64,000 bases of DNA, taken from Aselliscus stoliczkanus. Taxonomy: Eukaryota; Chordata; Mammalia; Chiroptera; Hipposideridae. The stretch's first letter is position 1. Every line of letters starts with the position of its first letter. The notes under the pieces were generated by a model. The model did not search any database. It was not told the origin of the DNA and saw only the letters and a list, made by a program, of their open reading frames with translations. The DNA lies in contig CM066732.1 of NCBI GenBank assembly GCA_033961575.1, positions 83,569,687-83,633,686 of the forward strand, written 5' to 3'. Position numbers and translations under genes: made by a program. This document shows, piece by piece, positions 10,896 through 22,519 of this stretch.

Positions 10896-11390
10896 ACACA
10901 ACAAGTTTTAATATATTTCTACTTCACAAGGACATTAATTAGTAAGAACATTGTTCTTTTCCTTGTGATTATGATAGCGTATTCCCAAAAATTTACATTC
11001 AGATTTTGTTAGAAAACAAATAATTTTATCTTTATTGTTGTACTTAACCAAGTAGCATTTGAAATGATTTTAGAAATTTCACCTTCAAAGGAATGAAATT
11101 TTAAAAGCTTTACTTTGAACCAGATAAATAAAGTAACCAAGCCCTGGCTGAGTGAACTGATTTTCTATTTGGAAAATCTGATAACATATAGCACCCGCAT
11201 CACTTAATTATTCACAAAGCCCTTCAACTGTTGGACCATAAGAAATCTTGAAATGGAATATCAGGAAAAGTAATTTAAAATAATGATCATTGATCTAAAT
11301 GAAAAGTCATTCTTCATTGAGTGATCTATAAATCCACATTTGGCAGGGGCACCTATAAAATCATTTGTGGGGATAATCTTTAAAAACCAA
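10896..11390. other. Unique AT-rich sequence
   Basis: No gene or confident repeat recognised. Confidence 0.5.
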
Positions 11391-11398
11391 CTCACTTG

Positions 11399-11506
11399 GT
11401 GGACACATAATGCAATATATAGATAATGTATTATAGAATTATACACTTGAGACCTATGTAGTTTTGTTGACCATTGTCACCCCAATAAATTTTAATTTAA
11501 AAAAAC
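11399..11506 (+). mobile_element. L1 3' end, severely 5'-truncated
   Basis: About 108 bases of an L1 tail: 'tatagaattatacacttgag', 'ccattgtcaccccaataaat' and an A-rich end. It is flanked by CTCACTTG on both sides (11391-11398 and 11507-11514), the target duplication expected from retrotransposition. Confidence 0.75.
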
Positions 11507-11514
11507 CTCACTTG

Positions 11515-11811
11515 AAGTAGACACTGATGCTTCTTCATCAGATTTTTGTGTTCTATTTTTCATGTGACCTGTGGTATCATTAATACTCCCTTGGAAGATG
11601 GTAAATGTCAACAAGGTTTTTATAGATTCCACTTTTATCATCACTTTCTTGAGGAATGGAAACTGAGTACTCTTTTATTATTATTATTAACAATGAATTT
11701 AATGTTGTTGTTGTTTAATGAAGCTAAAAAAGTTTATTGCAAACTATTACCAAACAAAACAAAACAAACAAACAAAAACCCAAAACAGATGTAGATTTAT
11801 GCCATTCAATA
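11515..11811. other. Unique sequence with short simple repeats
   Basis: Contains small runs of (TTA), (GTT) and (CAAA) near 11680-11770; nothing else recognised. Confidence 0.5.
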
Positions 11812-12170
11812 CAGAGGGTGCCCAAAAAATGTATGTACATTTTGAAAAAGGAAAAAAACTGTATTAAAATTGTAATAATATGTACCTAACAAAGGATGAA
11901 TAAAAGTCATGTTTGACTTCTGTAATTATAAGAGGTGCTCAAAGTGGTTACCATCAGCGTAATTTTAATGCAGTTTTTTCCTTACTTAAAATGTATAGGG
12001 CCGGCCGAGTGGCTCAGTTGGTTAAGAGCTTGCTCAAGAGTGTGAGCTGAACTCTGAGCAACGGCGGTTCGATGCCCAGCCCAAACTGAGTTGCTGTTGA
12101 GCTGTCAACAGGTGGCAGGATGGCTCAGCTAAAAAAAAAAATGTGTAAACATTTTTTGACACCTTCTTCA
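11812..12170 (-). mobile_element. Mariner-derived MITE, short subfamily, split by a SINE
   Basis: Starts CAGAGGGTGCCCAAAA next to TA and ends with the inverted form (TGACACCTTCTTCA) next to TA. The minus strand shows the last codons of a transposase (GNHFEHLL then a codon for stop or Tyr), as in three other copies in this window. A SINE (11998-12137) sits near its right end. Without the SINE the element is about 210 bases. Its internal join, 'attaaaattac' to 'gctgatggtaac' on the minus strand, matches the copy at 62791. Confidence 0.88.
11998..12137 (+). mobile_element. tRNA-derived SINE, VES-like type, nested in a MITE
   Basis: Begins GGGCCGGCCGAGTGGCTCAG with a good A box (tggctcagttggtt) and B box (ggttcgatgcc), followed by a short body and an A-tail. 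The 10-base target duplication (aaaatgtata at 11988, aaaatgtgta at 12138) lies within the MITE, proving the SINE landed in it. This type is related to the one at 59461 and distinct from the longer SINE at 6171. Confidence 0.92.
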
Positions 12171-12172
12171 TA

Positions 12173-12429
12173 TGACATGTAATAATATAATATCATTTTT
12201 TAAAAAAACTAGCAAAAAGGCGCAGAGACTTTTCTATACAAGACTAATCAATTTCTAGTTTCCCATTGTTTTACAGGCCATTGTGGCCATGGACACTGCC
12301 CAGTGGTAATCTGGTGGCAGGCACAGGGGCACAACTGGCAAGTATATGAAGTGGCCAGCAGGAATGACAGTCCTGAGTATTTCTACGTGCTGGAGAGCAT
12401 TAAAGGAGCACACTTTATTTTGTCAAAAG
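12173..12429. other. No recognised feature
   Basis: Ordinary sequence between the MITE and an L2; no gene seen. Confidence 0.5.
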
Positions 12430-13616
12430 GGCACAGAGTCCTCTCTTCCTTTCACCCCACATCCATTCCATCAGTATATCCTATATTCTCTACCTTAAAA
12501 ATGTATCCAGAATCTTACCATATCTACAACCTTTTTGGCTATCTCCTTTGATTCAGGTAATCACCATATTTAGCCTGGATATTCCTGCAATAGCCTCTTC
12601 ACTGATTTCCCTCACTCTACCTTTGTTCTTCACGTGTCTATTCTTAATACAGCAGCCAAGTAATATTTTTTAAATTTAAGTTAGCATCCTTCATTCCTCT
12701 ATTAGAAATCCTACAATGGCCCCCTAAATAGCTCAGAGTAACAGCCAAAATCTTTATCTTGACCTCCAAAAACCCTACTGCACCTGGTCCCATTTCCCTC
12801 TGAACTTATCTCCTGCTCTTGTCATTTCTTACTTTTTCCAATCATGGAAGACTCCCTGATGGTCCCTAAATACTGTAAGGATCTCCTCATCCAAGGGCCC
12901 TTCCTCTAGCTGGTGCTTCTATCTGGAATACTCCTGCCCCACACACTCTCTTGGTGAAATTCCCTCACTTTACTCCAGAATGGAAATTCAAATCTCTTCT
13001 CTTCAGTGAGGTTTACCTGACCATCCTATTTACTACCACTATCTGCTCCCTATCTTGTTACTGACTCTCTGTACTCTGCTCTACTTTGTTTCTTTTTTCC
13101 CTACAGTACTTGTTCTGTGTCTATGTGTTATATTAATTACAGGTATTGTCAGCTTAGCCTATCATACTACTATCATAGTATGGTAACAAAAGAACTCAGT
13201 CACTAGCAACAACGTTTTTTTCCATGGACTGATTGAGGCTGTGCTTGCTGTCATTTTCATTCTGAATATTCCATGCTGAACTGCCTTTCTTCTGGTAGAG
13301 AGAAAAGAGAGAAAACAGAAGCTTCTGCTTGGAAATAGCACCCATCACCCCCATTGACATTTCATTAGCTAAAACAAGTAATATGGCCAAGCTTGAGGTA
13401 AAAAAAACATAGGGAATAAAATCCTCCCACAGAAAGGTGCTTAATACTAGCTAATGTTTGTTATTTATTGTCTGTTTCTTCCACTAGCACCTCAAAGGCA
13501 GAGCTCTTTATCTGTTGTGTTTGTTGTTTTGCTTTCCCTGATAAATATTAAATACCTAGAACAGAGTTTGGCACATAGTAGCTATTAAATAAAATTTTGT
13601 TGGATGAATAAATGAG
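12430..13616 (+). mobile_element. L2 LINE 3' region
   Basis: Reads like the L2 3' end: 'cagcagccaagtaatattt', 'gaaatcctacaatggcccc', 'ctactgcacctggtccc', 'ctggaatactcctgcccc', 'gaggtttacctgaccatcc', and the terminus 'cctagaacagagtttggcac' followed by 'ttggatgaataaatgagc'. The segment 13145-13440 has no L2 landmark and may be a separate insertion or very diverged. Confidence 0.72.
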
Positions 13617-14085
13617 CAAAAATATACTTTATTCTGTGGTTTTGCATTTCATAACCATCTAAATCTTTTAGAGTTGCCATGGTAACGGTGATTGCTGTCT
13701 CTCTTGTTTTTTTAAAAAATAAGCTTATATAACAATTAAGTTATTGTTGATATTTAACTTCCAGTGAGGATATAAGAATATGATGGAGTATCATGAATAA
13801 CAACCTAATGATCAGGGGATGAGGGGTCCAGAGCTGGTTCTGCAGCTGTGACTAGCTGCTTAGCTTTTGCTAGCAGAACCCATATAGCATTGTGCCCGTA
13901 ACCCAAAGGAGTGTGCCATGATTAGTGTAGACCAATAATGCCACTACTTTTTTTTTTCTTACCCCATGCAGAGATTGCTCTGGGATGATTTCCTAAGGAG
14001 AAAGCCCTTAAGTTTTTCTAAAGGGCATTTGGGAATTAATTTCCTCCCTAATGAAAGAAAGTGTTGTAGAAGGAGAAAATCTTTT
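13617..14085. other. Unique sequence
   Basis: No gene or repeat I can name. Confidence 0.5.
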
Positions 14086-14089
14086 TCAG

Positions 14090-14400
14090 CTCTCTGCTCC
14101 CTCTCTTCCTTCTTGGATGCTATTGGATGAATATGACATACCTGGAGCTATAGCAACTATTGTGTGCCCATGATGTGACACACATGAGGATGAAAACAAA
14201 TATATGGAGAATGAAGGATTAGAACCGTGGAAAGAGCCAGTGTCTTTTATCACATTGTTGAGCTGCTAAAACAATCTTGCAATTGTTGGCCTACAGAATT
14301 CTTGTTATGTAAACAATGCATGAGTAAGCTGTGTGGTTCAAGACACTGTAATTTAGGTATTTTGTTCTGGCAGCTAAATGCATCCTAACTGAGACAGATC
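14090..14400 (+). mobile_element. Possible MaLR-type LTR tail
   Basis: The end, 'ttaggtattttgttctggcagct' (quoted in part) leading to 'catcctaactgagacag', resembles the shared ending of several mammalian MaLR LTRs ('...gtatttgttac..agc...taactgatacag'). The upstream part is not clearly LTR. Weak call. Confidence 0.35.
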
Positions 14401-14410
14401 AGTTGAGAAA

Positions 14411-14554
14411 AAAAAAATCATAAACAAATATCACAACATCTCATAATATATCAATATGTTTAGAACATATCTGAAATAAGTAAGGAGTACTTCCTTGTGT
14501 TCTAAACATATTGGTATATTATGAGATGCAGCGATATTTGCTTATGATTTTTTT
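14411..14554. repeat. 57-bp inverted repeat with a 30-base loop
   Basis: Arms 14411-14467 and 14498-14554 are reverse complements with only about 5 mismatches in 57 positions. The centre 14468-14497 is not repeated. No TA or other clear target duplication and no terminal motif of a known transposon is visible. It could be a fold-back transposon, a small MITE, or a local inverted duplication made by template switching. If transcribed it would form a long hairpin RNA. Confidence 0.9.
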
Positions 14555-14559
14555 TATAT

Positions 14560-15125
14560 GTTGCTAGATATTTGATATGGTCAAAATGCTAGCATGTAAA
14601 TGGATTTAACTAAATATAAATGGATGGAAAACTTTAAAAAATAATTGACTTGATTTTTATGTACATTGACCAATAGAAGTAGTTTTAATATTTTTCATTA
14701 CTCAACCAGCTGTTTTAAAATCACACAGATTTGGTCATAAATTGAAACATTTTTATCCCATGGTTTATCACCATATTAATATAGAAATACAAACTACGTA
14801 GTAATTGCTTTACTATTCACCCAGTATACAAGCTTGACTTTGAAAGGGCACAGTACTAACTTGGAGCTAAATATAGTTTTATAACTTTATAGACAGTATG
14901 ATAAACTTTTGGAAGTATCTGGCAATCAACTTGGGAATTTGGATATTAATGTATCTATCACCTGTGTAAAAAATGGAGGTTTTGCTTCAAATTCATGAAG
15001 ACTTCATGGGTTGCAGGTGACATAAGGACCCGGAGAGCTTCTATAAGAGGATAAGTTAGTGACACAAGCTAGAGAACAAATGGTGTTACTATTGAATTGA
15101 AGGTGTATTAGTTATGAATTCATTG
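14560..15125. other. Unique AT-rich sequence
   Basis: Nothing recognised apart from ordinary AT-rich DNA. Confidence 0.5.
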
Positions 15126-15129
15126 ATAA

Positions 15130-15545
15130 TAAGTAACAGAAAATTCTATTATCATGACTTAAACAAAGTTTTATTTGTTGCATGAAGCATGAGGTTAAAA
15201 GTGGGAAATTCAGAGCTGCCATGATGGTTCAGTGATGGCGTGAAGGACAAAAGCTGCTTCCAGCCTCACTGCCTCCATTCTTATTATGCATTTATTAACC
15301 TTTATATTCCCTGAATTAGGGTCGAAGAGCAAAATTTTCACCTTATGTTGGCATTCCTGGGCAGCACCAGGTTTTGCCCTTTGATTTGAAAAAGAAAACC
15401 CCAGGACCTCCTGATGATATCTCATTGGCCATAACTGTGTCAGAATTCTACCCCTGGCAGCAAAGTAGAGTGATAAATTGGATATTTTTAACTGTCTAGC
15501 CTTTATAGTAGAATAATGCAAAAGAATCACGAATAAGTTCTAGAG
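15130..15545 (-). mobile_element. Interspersed repeat of unnamed family (possible)
   Basis: Layout 'aataagtaacagaaaattc', 'ttaaacaaagttttatttg', 'ctgcttccagcctcactgcc' and 'atctcattggccataactg' resembles a common mammalian repeat. The interval 30325-30660 shows a similar order of blocks. I do not recall its family name with certainty. The 106-codon minus-strand frame at 15210-15530 lies in it and is not a gene I can support. Confidence 0.4.
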
Positions 15546-16116
15546 ACTCAACAAAGAGTGTGATTATATGGAAAATAGTTACAATTGTTTTTGGTCTCTC
15601 TCTAATCTGGAGCTGAGAATACTTTTATGAATTTTCACAAATACAGAGGGAAGAAGCATCTCTTTGTACTATACCAGTCCAATTATCCCTGCCTGCAATG
15701 CAGTCTTTTCTTCCATTGCTCCTATATGAATATTACTCATCTTCAGAAACAATTTATGGTGTCCTGTGCAGAATGAATATAGGATCAAGGATCGAAAGGT
15801 CAACATCCCTTTCTAATGGGACCTCCACTGGACTCATGATGATGGGTGACCCTCCAAGAGATTGCAACCTCTATGCCGGGACATACTTCATACCTTGATC
15901 ACGAGTGGGTGACAAGCCCCTACTGAGCTGCCAGTGCATGAGCCTTTCCTGACTCTTCCAGTTCTTTCTAGTTCCCAGTTGTAATTGTGATTCCCTGATG
16001 AGTTTCTCGGGTGGTAACAGCTGTGCCTTTCCCTGTTCTTAGCTTCACCCCAGTGCTGAGCCTATTGTAGATCCCTGAAACATTATTAATTGTTCTTGTC
16101 CTTCATCTTTAACTAT
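15546..16116. other. Unique sequence
   Basis: No gene or confident repeat. Confidence 0.5.
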
Positions 16117-16131
16117 AGCAGGGGAACTCTT

Positions 16132-16266
16132 TTTTTTAATTCTTTTATTGTGAAATAAACTTTTTTTTTTAAAATTAGTTGCAGGTGTATAACACAGAGC
16201 AATAGTTATACTTTTTACCCCTCAAAGTGACAACCTCCTCTCCTCCAATTCACCACCCCACTCCTC
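16132..16266 (-). mobile_element. L1 3' end, 5'-truncated, with clear target duplication
   Basis: Minus-strand L1 tail of about 135 bases: T-run on the left, then 'gttgcaggtgtataacacag' and 'ttacccctcaaagtgacaac'. Identical 15-base flanks (AGCAGGGGAACTCTT at 16117-16131 and 16267-16281) show L1-type insertion. Confidence 0.92.
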
Positions 16267-16281
16267 AGCAGGGGAACTCTT

Positions 16282-18385
16282 AATGGTACTCACAATCCTG
16301 CTAGCCAGTGGCCAATGGTGAAGTCTTACTCTATATTGTAGAGATAAATGTTTGGCACATAGAAATTTTGGAAGGTCTTCAGGTTGATGTCCTCACTGGG
16401 GACTCCATGGCCAAGGCTCATGGAGGGCTTAAAGCCACATGCATCCCCACTTCAGGAGGGTCTGGAGAGACAGAGCTTATTTTCTCCATCCTGGCTTTAT
16501 TTAGTTTCTTCTTCAATTTGTTTATAAGCGGGAGCCTGACATTGTCTATTCTCTGTGCAGTGTCGCATTCAGAGAGATAGCTCAGCAATCAAAAAGCAAT
16601 TAGAAACAATCACACCTTTTACTGATGTTTCTTGAAGAATGTCCAAGAGATTTAATGTATAATTCATATCAATAACCTCACACTCTGCCGCTAACCCCAA
16701 AACCTCTGCATCCATACCTTATAATCTGCATCCTACAAAAAGTCTAACAGAATCACATTTTGTTTGGCTCTTGGAATCTTCACTGTCTCTCTCACTCTAT
16801 TAGAACTTCTTTTGCATTTTCCTTGGAGTGTAAATGTAGGTTCCCCTAATCTCACCACCCCAGTGATATTCCCTCCACCCCACAAGTTGCTTAGAAAGGC
16901 CCAGTCTTCTCTGACCACTTAAAATCACCCTTCAAAGTTTGGAGGGACCTAAAAGGGAGTGAGAGACTTCGCTTTGGGGGGAGAAGATTGAAATATTCAT
17001 AATTGAATATCTTTTCAATCCCCATCTCTCTGAGAATCACGGCACATGCTTGCCTGGGCTTCATTCCCCCAGACAAAGAAGGGATCCGTCTCAAGGAGTA
17101 CACACAGAAATGTGCTTGGGGGCAGAGAGCCAAAATTGGTTTCTGTTTATCATGGGAAAGAGCTCAAGGTATTTAGTTTTAAGCTGCACAGAATCTAGTA
17201 TCATTCATCTGTTTATATTCTTTTAAAAAGGGTTTTAAAAATTCAGTGCAGAACAACAACAACAAAAAATCAAATTGTCCTTTGATTCCATAATGGCTTT
17301 TATTCCCCAGAACTGCAGTGTGCAAATAAAGAAAAGCAAATTATGTTCTGAATTAAACTTTTCTTGCTTCAGCTAGGCTGAGTCACCTTTGACGTTCCAT
17401 TTTTTGAACAGAGCCGGTGCACATCTAGAGCTATTTTAAAAGATATCACGTACAAACCTGTGAACTTTAGGATGTTGTACTTCAGGCAAGGCATCTAAAG
17501 GAAGGTAACTGAGCTGAGTTTACTCCTATATTTCCCTAGGCTTCAGTTCCCTCCCAAATCTATTGGTATCTACAGTAACATCCAGAATATTAAAGTACGA
17601 TCATTAGAGATGCAGGCCTCTCTGGTCCTCTTGGATGCACCACAGATGGCAAGATGCAATCAGAGGGGGAAGATAGATGCATTAAACTCCTCCTTGCATA
17701 CATCCCATGGTAGGGAGATAAGCAAATGGCAAGCAGTTTTTCAGTAAACAACTTCAGAATGTATCTTAGCCTTTCAAATAGCCAAACACCAGCAAAGGCC
17801 AATGGCCCTAAGAAATAAGTCCTTGGTCAGCTCAGAAAGAATGCCATCTGTGGAAGGTAAGAAGACAATAATATAGAATGTATATAATCAGCATTAAGCA
17901 GAGGACCTAAACATTAGTATTTGATGTTTCTGTGCTCTTTCTATAGAATTTGTTTTTTTCAATGAATGCTAAATGTGAAAGTGTCCTTGGGGCAGCTACT
18001 GACCAACTGTATATCCTAGCCAAATTTCTCTGTCAGAGGGGCTTAGGGAATCAGCCTGGCAAGAGGCCAAATGCAGCTAAAGCCTGTGTCTGGAAACTAT
18101 TTACAGATACACTAGTTGTATTTAGATAATGTAAATACCTGGGGTATCTAGGAGAGTGCCATGAGGCAGGGGTTGAAAAGGGGAGCTGGTTAGTACCCTT
18201 CCAAGCCACGCCTGCCTTGGCACTATAACTATGTAGGGTCCAATCATCTGAAGAAGTGAAGAACTATCATTCTAAAAATATTTCTGAGAAGTACTCACTA
18301 TCAGTGCTTGAAAACAAACCTCCAGAGAAAACTATGCAATCCGTTAGATACCTCTGATTTTTTTTGGAGAGTTAAAGAATGCAAT
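16282..18385. other. Unique sequence, no gene found
   Basis: About 2.1 kb without a confident repeat or exon. Minus-strand frames at 16733-16918, 16891-17133 and 17590-17802 overlap and have no recognisable domain; treated as chance. Confidence 0.5.
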
Positions 18386-18640
18386 TTGATGTATGGCTTG
18401 GGGCATGGATTTTCAAATCAGAGAGGCTTGTTTTCAAATCCTAGTTTTACTGTTTATTTGTTGTTTGATCTTGGGCAAGCCATTTTATCTCTCTGACTCT
18501 CAGGTTCTTTATTTATAAGTAACGTACTGCCTACAGTTGTGTGGATCAAGATGGCATATGCATAGGTCTTAAGACATTGCTTGGCACGTGCGAGGTGCTT
18601 AGAATGGTAGCTATTTTATTAATATCATCACCAATGTTAT
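18386..18640 (+). mobile_element. MIR SINE
   Basis: Contains the MIR core and flanks: 'ggcatggattttcaaatcag', 'gatcttgggcaagccatttt', 'ctctgactctcaggttc', and a tail with 'tgcttggcacgtgcgaggtg'. MIR is an ancient tRNA-derived SINE mobilised by L2. Confidence 0.8.
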
Positions 18641-18834
18641 TGTTATGTTGAAACAATCTCTGTTCCCACATGTTGCCCCTCAATATATTATTCTCATAAA
18701 ATAGTTGAGTCTTTATCTTGGCCCAGGCCTTGTCACAGGACATGAAGTCACCAAGTTGAGAAGTTGAAGATTTGGCCAAGTAGAAACGCTTGCACATGAA
18801 TTTCTAACAATAACCTGGTAAATATGTACAAAGT

Positions 18835-19350
18835 GTTAGGGGTGCACTGAGGAGTGGGCTTTGAGCCCTGATTACTGACTGTGGGGAGTAGCATTGGCTT
18901 TGTAGAAGAGACGAGATACTTATCTGCCTCTAAAGGATGAATAGAAGTTCATTAGCTAGGGGATGAATCGGGGGAGGGCAAAGAATTCCAGGCAGAGGGA
19001 AAGAATATTGTTTGTAAAGGAAAACAGGTTTGGAAGTACAAAGTTCTTCAGTGATTAATCCTAAGAAAGCAAAGCATAGATTTAAGGACATGAAGATGGT
19101 TGGGGATGGGATAAAAGAGGAATGTAGCAGGATATGAATATGAATTATAGTCAGAAACCTTGTATGGCTGACAGGTTCATGCTTAGTCTGTGTGCAGTAC
19201 GGGGCTACTGGGAGGTTTTTAAGCCAGGAAATGTCACAGTAAGATTTGTGTTTTGGAAAGATAATTCTGGTATGTTGTGAAGGATTTATGTGGGAGAAAT
19301 ATGAGATGAGATGCAAGGGCACTAATTAGAAAATTATTGCAATAAAGAGG
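18835..19350 (-). mobile_element. L2 LINE 3' region, minus strand
   Basis: Reverse-complement L2 landmarks: 'gaattccaggcagaggg', 'tttttaagccaggaaatgtc', 'aagataattctggtatg', 'aattattgcaataaag'. The 130-codon minus-strand frame at 18930-19322 is degraded L2, with no start context or domain that supports a gene. Confidence 0.65.
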
Positions 19351-20120
19351 CATTTTAGGGCAGAGGCAGTAGAAATATAGAGATGAAGGTGTAATTCAGA
19401 GAAAGAAGGCAGGACTCTGAAGTGAAAATATTTATGCCTCACTGCAGTCTCTTTCAGATATTCTAAGATAACTGTTGTGAGTTTTCTAGATATTCCCTTT
19501 ATCAAACCAAACATCTTCTACCCCTTAATTGTTTCAATTTAGAAATGCCTGTTTTTCCTACCATATTTTTATAAGTAATCTAAATGTCATTTTTCTCCTT
19601 TAAAATGAGGTGCCTGATTGAAACCCATACTTCAAAAGTAGACCCATTACTCCCCACAGATGAGACACTATATGTCTATTAATTTGTTATAAAATGGCAT
19701 TGCCTTTTAAAAAGTCTTGTCATAACCTTGGCATTTTTGGACTTGTGGTCAGCTAATATCACCAGATATTTTTGCTTTAACTGTTGAGCTGCCTTTGAAC
19801 ATTTGATTTGCAAGGTTTCCACTTGTCCACATAATCTGATATTTTGACAGGATGAATTAGTTGGGCAGGAAGATTATGTTTGGAAATAGCTTATGTTGCT
19901 AAATAAGTGAGAGTGATTAATGAGTAACCACTTTTATGCAGCGGTTTGGTAGCTGTTGGTATGGACTTCCATAGTGTAAATCATGGCTTAAAACATTTAT
20001 TTTAAATTTGGAGTCTAAGATGCTTAGCCCTGGCATCCTCCCCACCACCATCCCAGACAAGCTATTTTACAGCTGGGGGTTTTGGAGGAATTGCTGAATC
20101 TGTCTTAAAAAAAAAAAAAA
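19351..20120. other. Unique sequence
   Basis: Nothing recognised. Confidence 0.5.
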
Positions 20121-20131
20121 AAGTACACTTA

Positions 20132-20357
20132 ATGAATGTCAACTGTAATTTAATCTACATATAGTCACAGGATGTGGAGTATAGCATAGGGAATAGAGTC
20201 AGTGGAATTGTAACAGCTAGATACGACGTCAGAGGGGTAGTATATTGGGGGAGGGGGTTATCACTTTGTGAGGGGTATAAATGTTTAACTATTACATTGT
20301 TTTCTACACCTGAAACTAATAAAAAATAATAATAACATGGTAAAACCCCTCAAAAAA
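20132..20357 (+). mobile_element. L1 3' end, 5'-truncated
   Basis: About 226 bases of plus-strand L1 tail: 'gtcacaggatgtggagtatag', 'cttgtgaggggtataaatg' (each in part), 'acacctgaaactaat' and an A-rich end. AAGTACACTTA flanks it on both sides (20121-20131 and 20358-20368), a target duplication. Confidence 0.9.
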
Positions 20358-20430
20358 AAGTACACTTAGGCTTTATTGGATTCACAGGTCATTTACAAAT
20401 TTATCCATTATTCCCCATTAGGCTAAATTA

Positions 20431-20431
20431 C

Positions 20432-20484
<53 letters not shown>
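20431..20484. repeat. (TA)n microsatellite
   Basis: About 27 TA units with a single interrupting C. Confidence 0.95.
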
Positions 20485-20488
<4 letters not shown>

Positions 20489-20544
20489 CAAAATGGAATA
20501 TCAACTGTTCATATGAAAAAAACGAAGTATTTTTGTTGATAAAG

Positions 20545-20750
20545 TCATAATGTAGCCTTGGACAGATCATTCTCTCTATGCCTTAGTTTTCTCATCTGTA
20601 AAATAGGGATGACAACAATAAAAATAATGCCTCATGAGGTCATAATGGGGATCAATCATATTAGTAAGATAATTAGAATTCTGCCAGACTTATGTTAAGT
20701 ACTACATAGTAAGCGCAATATAAATGCCAGTTAACTAAATAAGTATCATT
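20545..20750 (+). mobile_element. MIR SINE
   Basis: 'agccttggacagatcattc', 'tctatgccttagttttctc', 'atctgtaaaatagggatgac' and 'agtaagcgcaatataaatg' are MIR landmarks in order. Confidence 0.8.
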
Positions 20751-20864
20751 TTCTCCCACCACTACCACACACTTAGGCAGCCAGCCCCCGCCCCACCCCA
20801 TGGAGAAGAGTGAAAACCCCACTCATATACTTTGTTTCTTAGCATACCCTCAGCTGAACAAGAA

Positions 20865-20990
20865 TATTTGATTATTCATCAAGAAACATTTATGAAGCAC
20901 CTACTATATCTCAGATACAGTGTTTAACTGGTGTTTATTTTATACAAGATTAATAAAACATGAATCTTTGCTTAAAAATTTTAGAGTCCA
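20865..20990 (-). mobile_element. L2 or MIR 3' end fragment
   Basis: 'catcaagaaacatttatgaag' (in part), 'cacctactatatctcagata' matches the reverse complement of the shared L2/MIR terminus. Confidence 0.55.
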
Positions 20991-22500
20991 GTGGTTTTAT
21001 CAAATGTTTCAACCACCAATTCTAGAACAGGCCACGTGGACAAATCAGTGACTTCCAACTTGAGAAGTTATTATAAGCACTTAGGCATCCATATTCACTT
21101 ACATATGTTCTCAAAAACAATGGATGTTAGTACAAATTGTTGCATGTGGTAGAAGGCTGAGGACTATAATGTGTTTTATCCTAAATATAAGTCCTTAACA
21201 CATAGCCACTGTTTTATCTGTTAGAAACGGAGAAGAATTACTGGATGCAGGGGTGAAGAGAATACAGTGGGGATAAAGCCAGTGGCAAATTAAAGATGGT
21301 AAGTAATGATGAACATATTTATGCGTTGTGGAAGTTATCTTTGCTAGACTGTTTCAGATATTGTCATCTGAAACCTTCTAATGAGATATAGACATAAATA
21401 TCCTAACTTTATCCATATTTAACTGTGCATGTTTGAAACCCAGATCAATAAAACACCTTTTCCTATCTTTGCCCTTCAGCACCCGTACATAAACCAGAAG
21501 TCAAGTGGCGTTGTGAAAACACAGATCTTTCACCACCTTACTGTGGTCATTCTAAACATTTTTAATCATTCGTCATTGACGATACTAATATTATGAGTCA
21601 ATTCACCCTGAAGTCCTCTATATTTACTAGGAAGACAGCTGAAATGGTCAAACTAGCCACGTAGCATTCTTTTCTGCCTTTAGCCGAAGTCTGTTTGTAC
21701 ATTTTCAAACACAGCAGAAGATGAAGTTGGTATAAGGCTGCATCTAACCACTGGCCCAGTTCAGGGGAACTTAAACTGGTTCTGTTTAGTAGCATTTCTT
21801 TTCTACCATCACCCTTTCTTCTGCTAGAACTACAGGGATTCCGGAACACTGCAGGGCAAATTGCAGTGATACATTGGACAGGTCAGGTCTGCAGGCCTGG
21901 AAGGGCCCTACATTCATTGGGACATCCCTGGGTGCAGTGGGGGCAGCCGAGGAAGGCCAGGGCTCCCCTGCAACAGGTGAGATGGTAGCCCAATTGAAGG
22001 CTTGCTGTAGGCTTTGGAGGACCTCACTGGAGTGAAGGCTGGGTGTTCTGCAAATTATGATATGGTACCCACAGAACTTTGGGCATACCAACAATGTCCC
22101 TGCTGGGAGAAATGTGGCTGAGAAAATCTCTCACTCCTATATGAATCCTGAAGATTTACTACATTTCTCAAAATCCTTATTTTCTCCCCTTCTCTCAAAT
22201 GCATCGCCTCCATTTTTATGCTTTTGACACAGAGGCCTCTAAAATAACTCATAGAATGTATGCACTAGAGGCAGACATTGTGAGGCTGTCTCTGCTTTCT
22301 GCCCTGGGAAACATGGAGCACGTGGGCCAGGAACTAACTGCTTGAATGGAGATATTTCGGGGAAAGAAGAGACAGGTTGCGAGGGGGTAAAGAATATACT
22401 CGTAAGCAAGAAAAAGAAAAATTGGGCAGCATTTCAAACAACTCTACAACATCTCCATTACACGTAAGGAGAGGCCTCCCATGTTTTACGGACCCTAGGT
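20991..22500. other. Unique sequence, no gene found
   Basis: About 1.5 kb. Overlapping minus-strand frames (83 codons at 21598-21849, 102 at 21786-22094) have no recognisable domain. Confidence 0.45.
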
Positions 22501-22519
22501 TGAGCCAGCAGGGGTTCAA

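Noticed and set aside
10525..11012. Overlapping open frames of up to 128 codons
   Set aside because: They are readings of a minus-strand SINE; similar frames appear in the other SINE copy at 28671.
18930..19322. Minus-strand open frame of 130 codons
   Set aside because: It lies in a degraded L2 copy with no recognisable protein motif.
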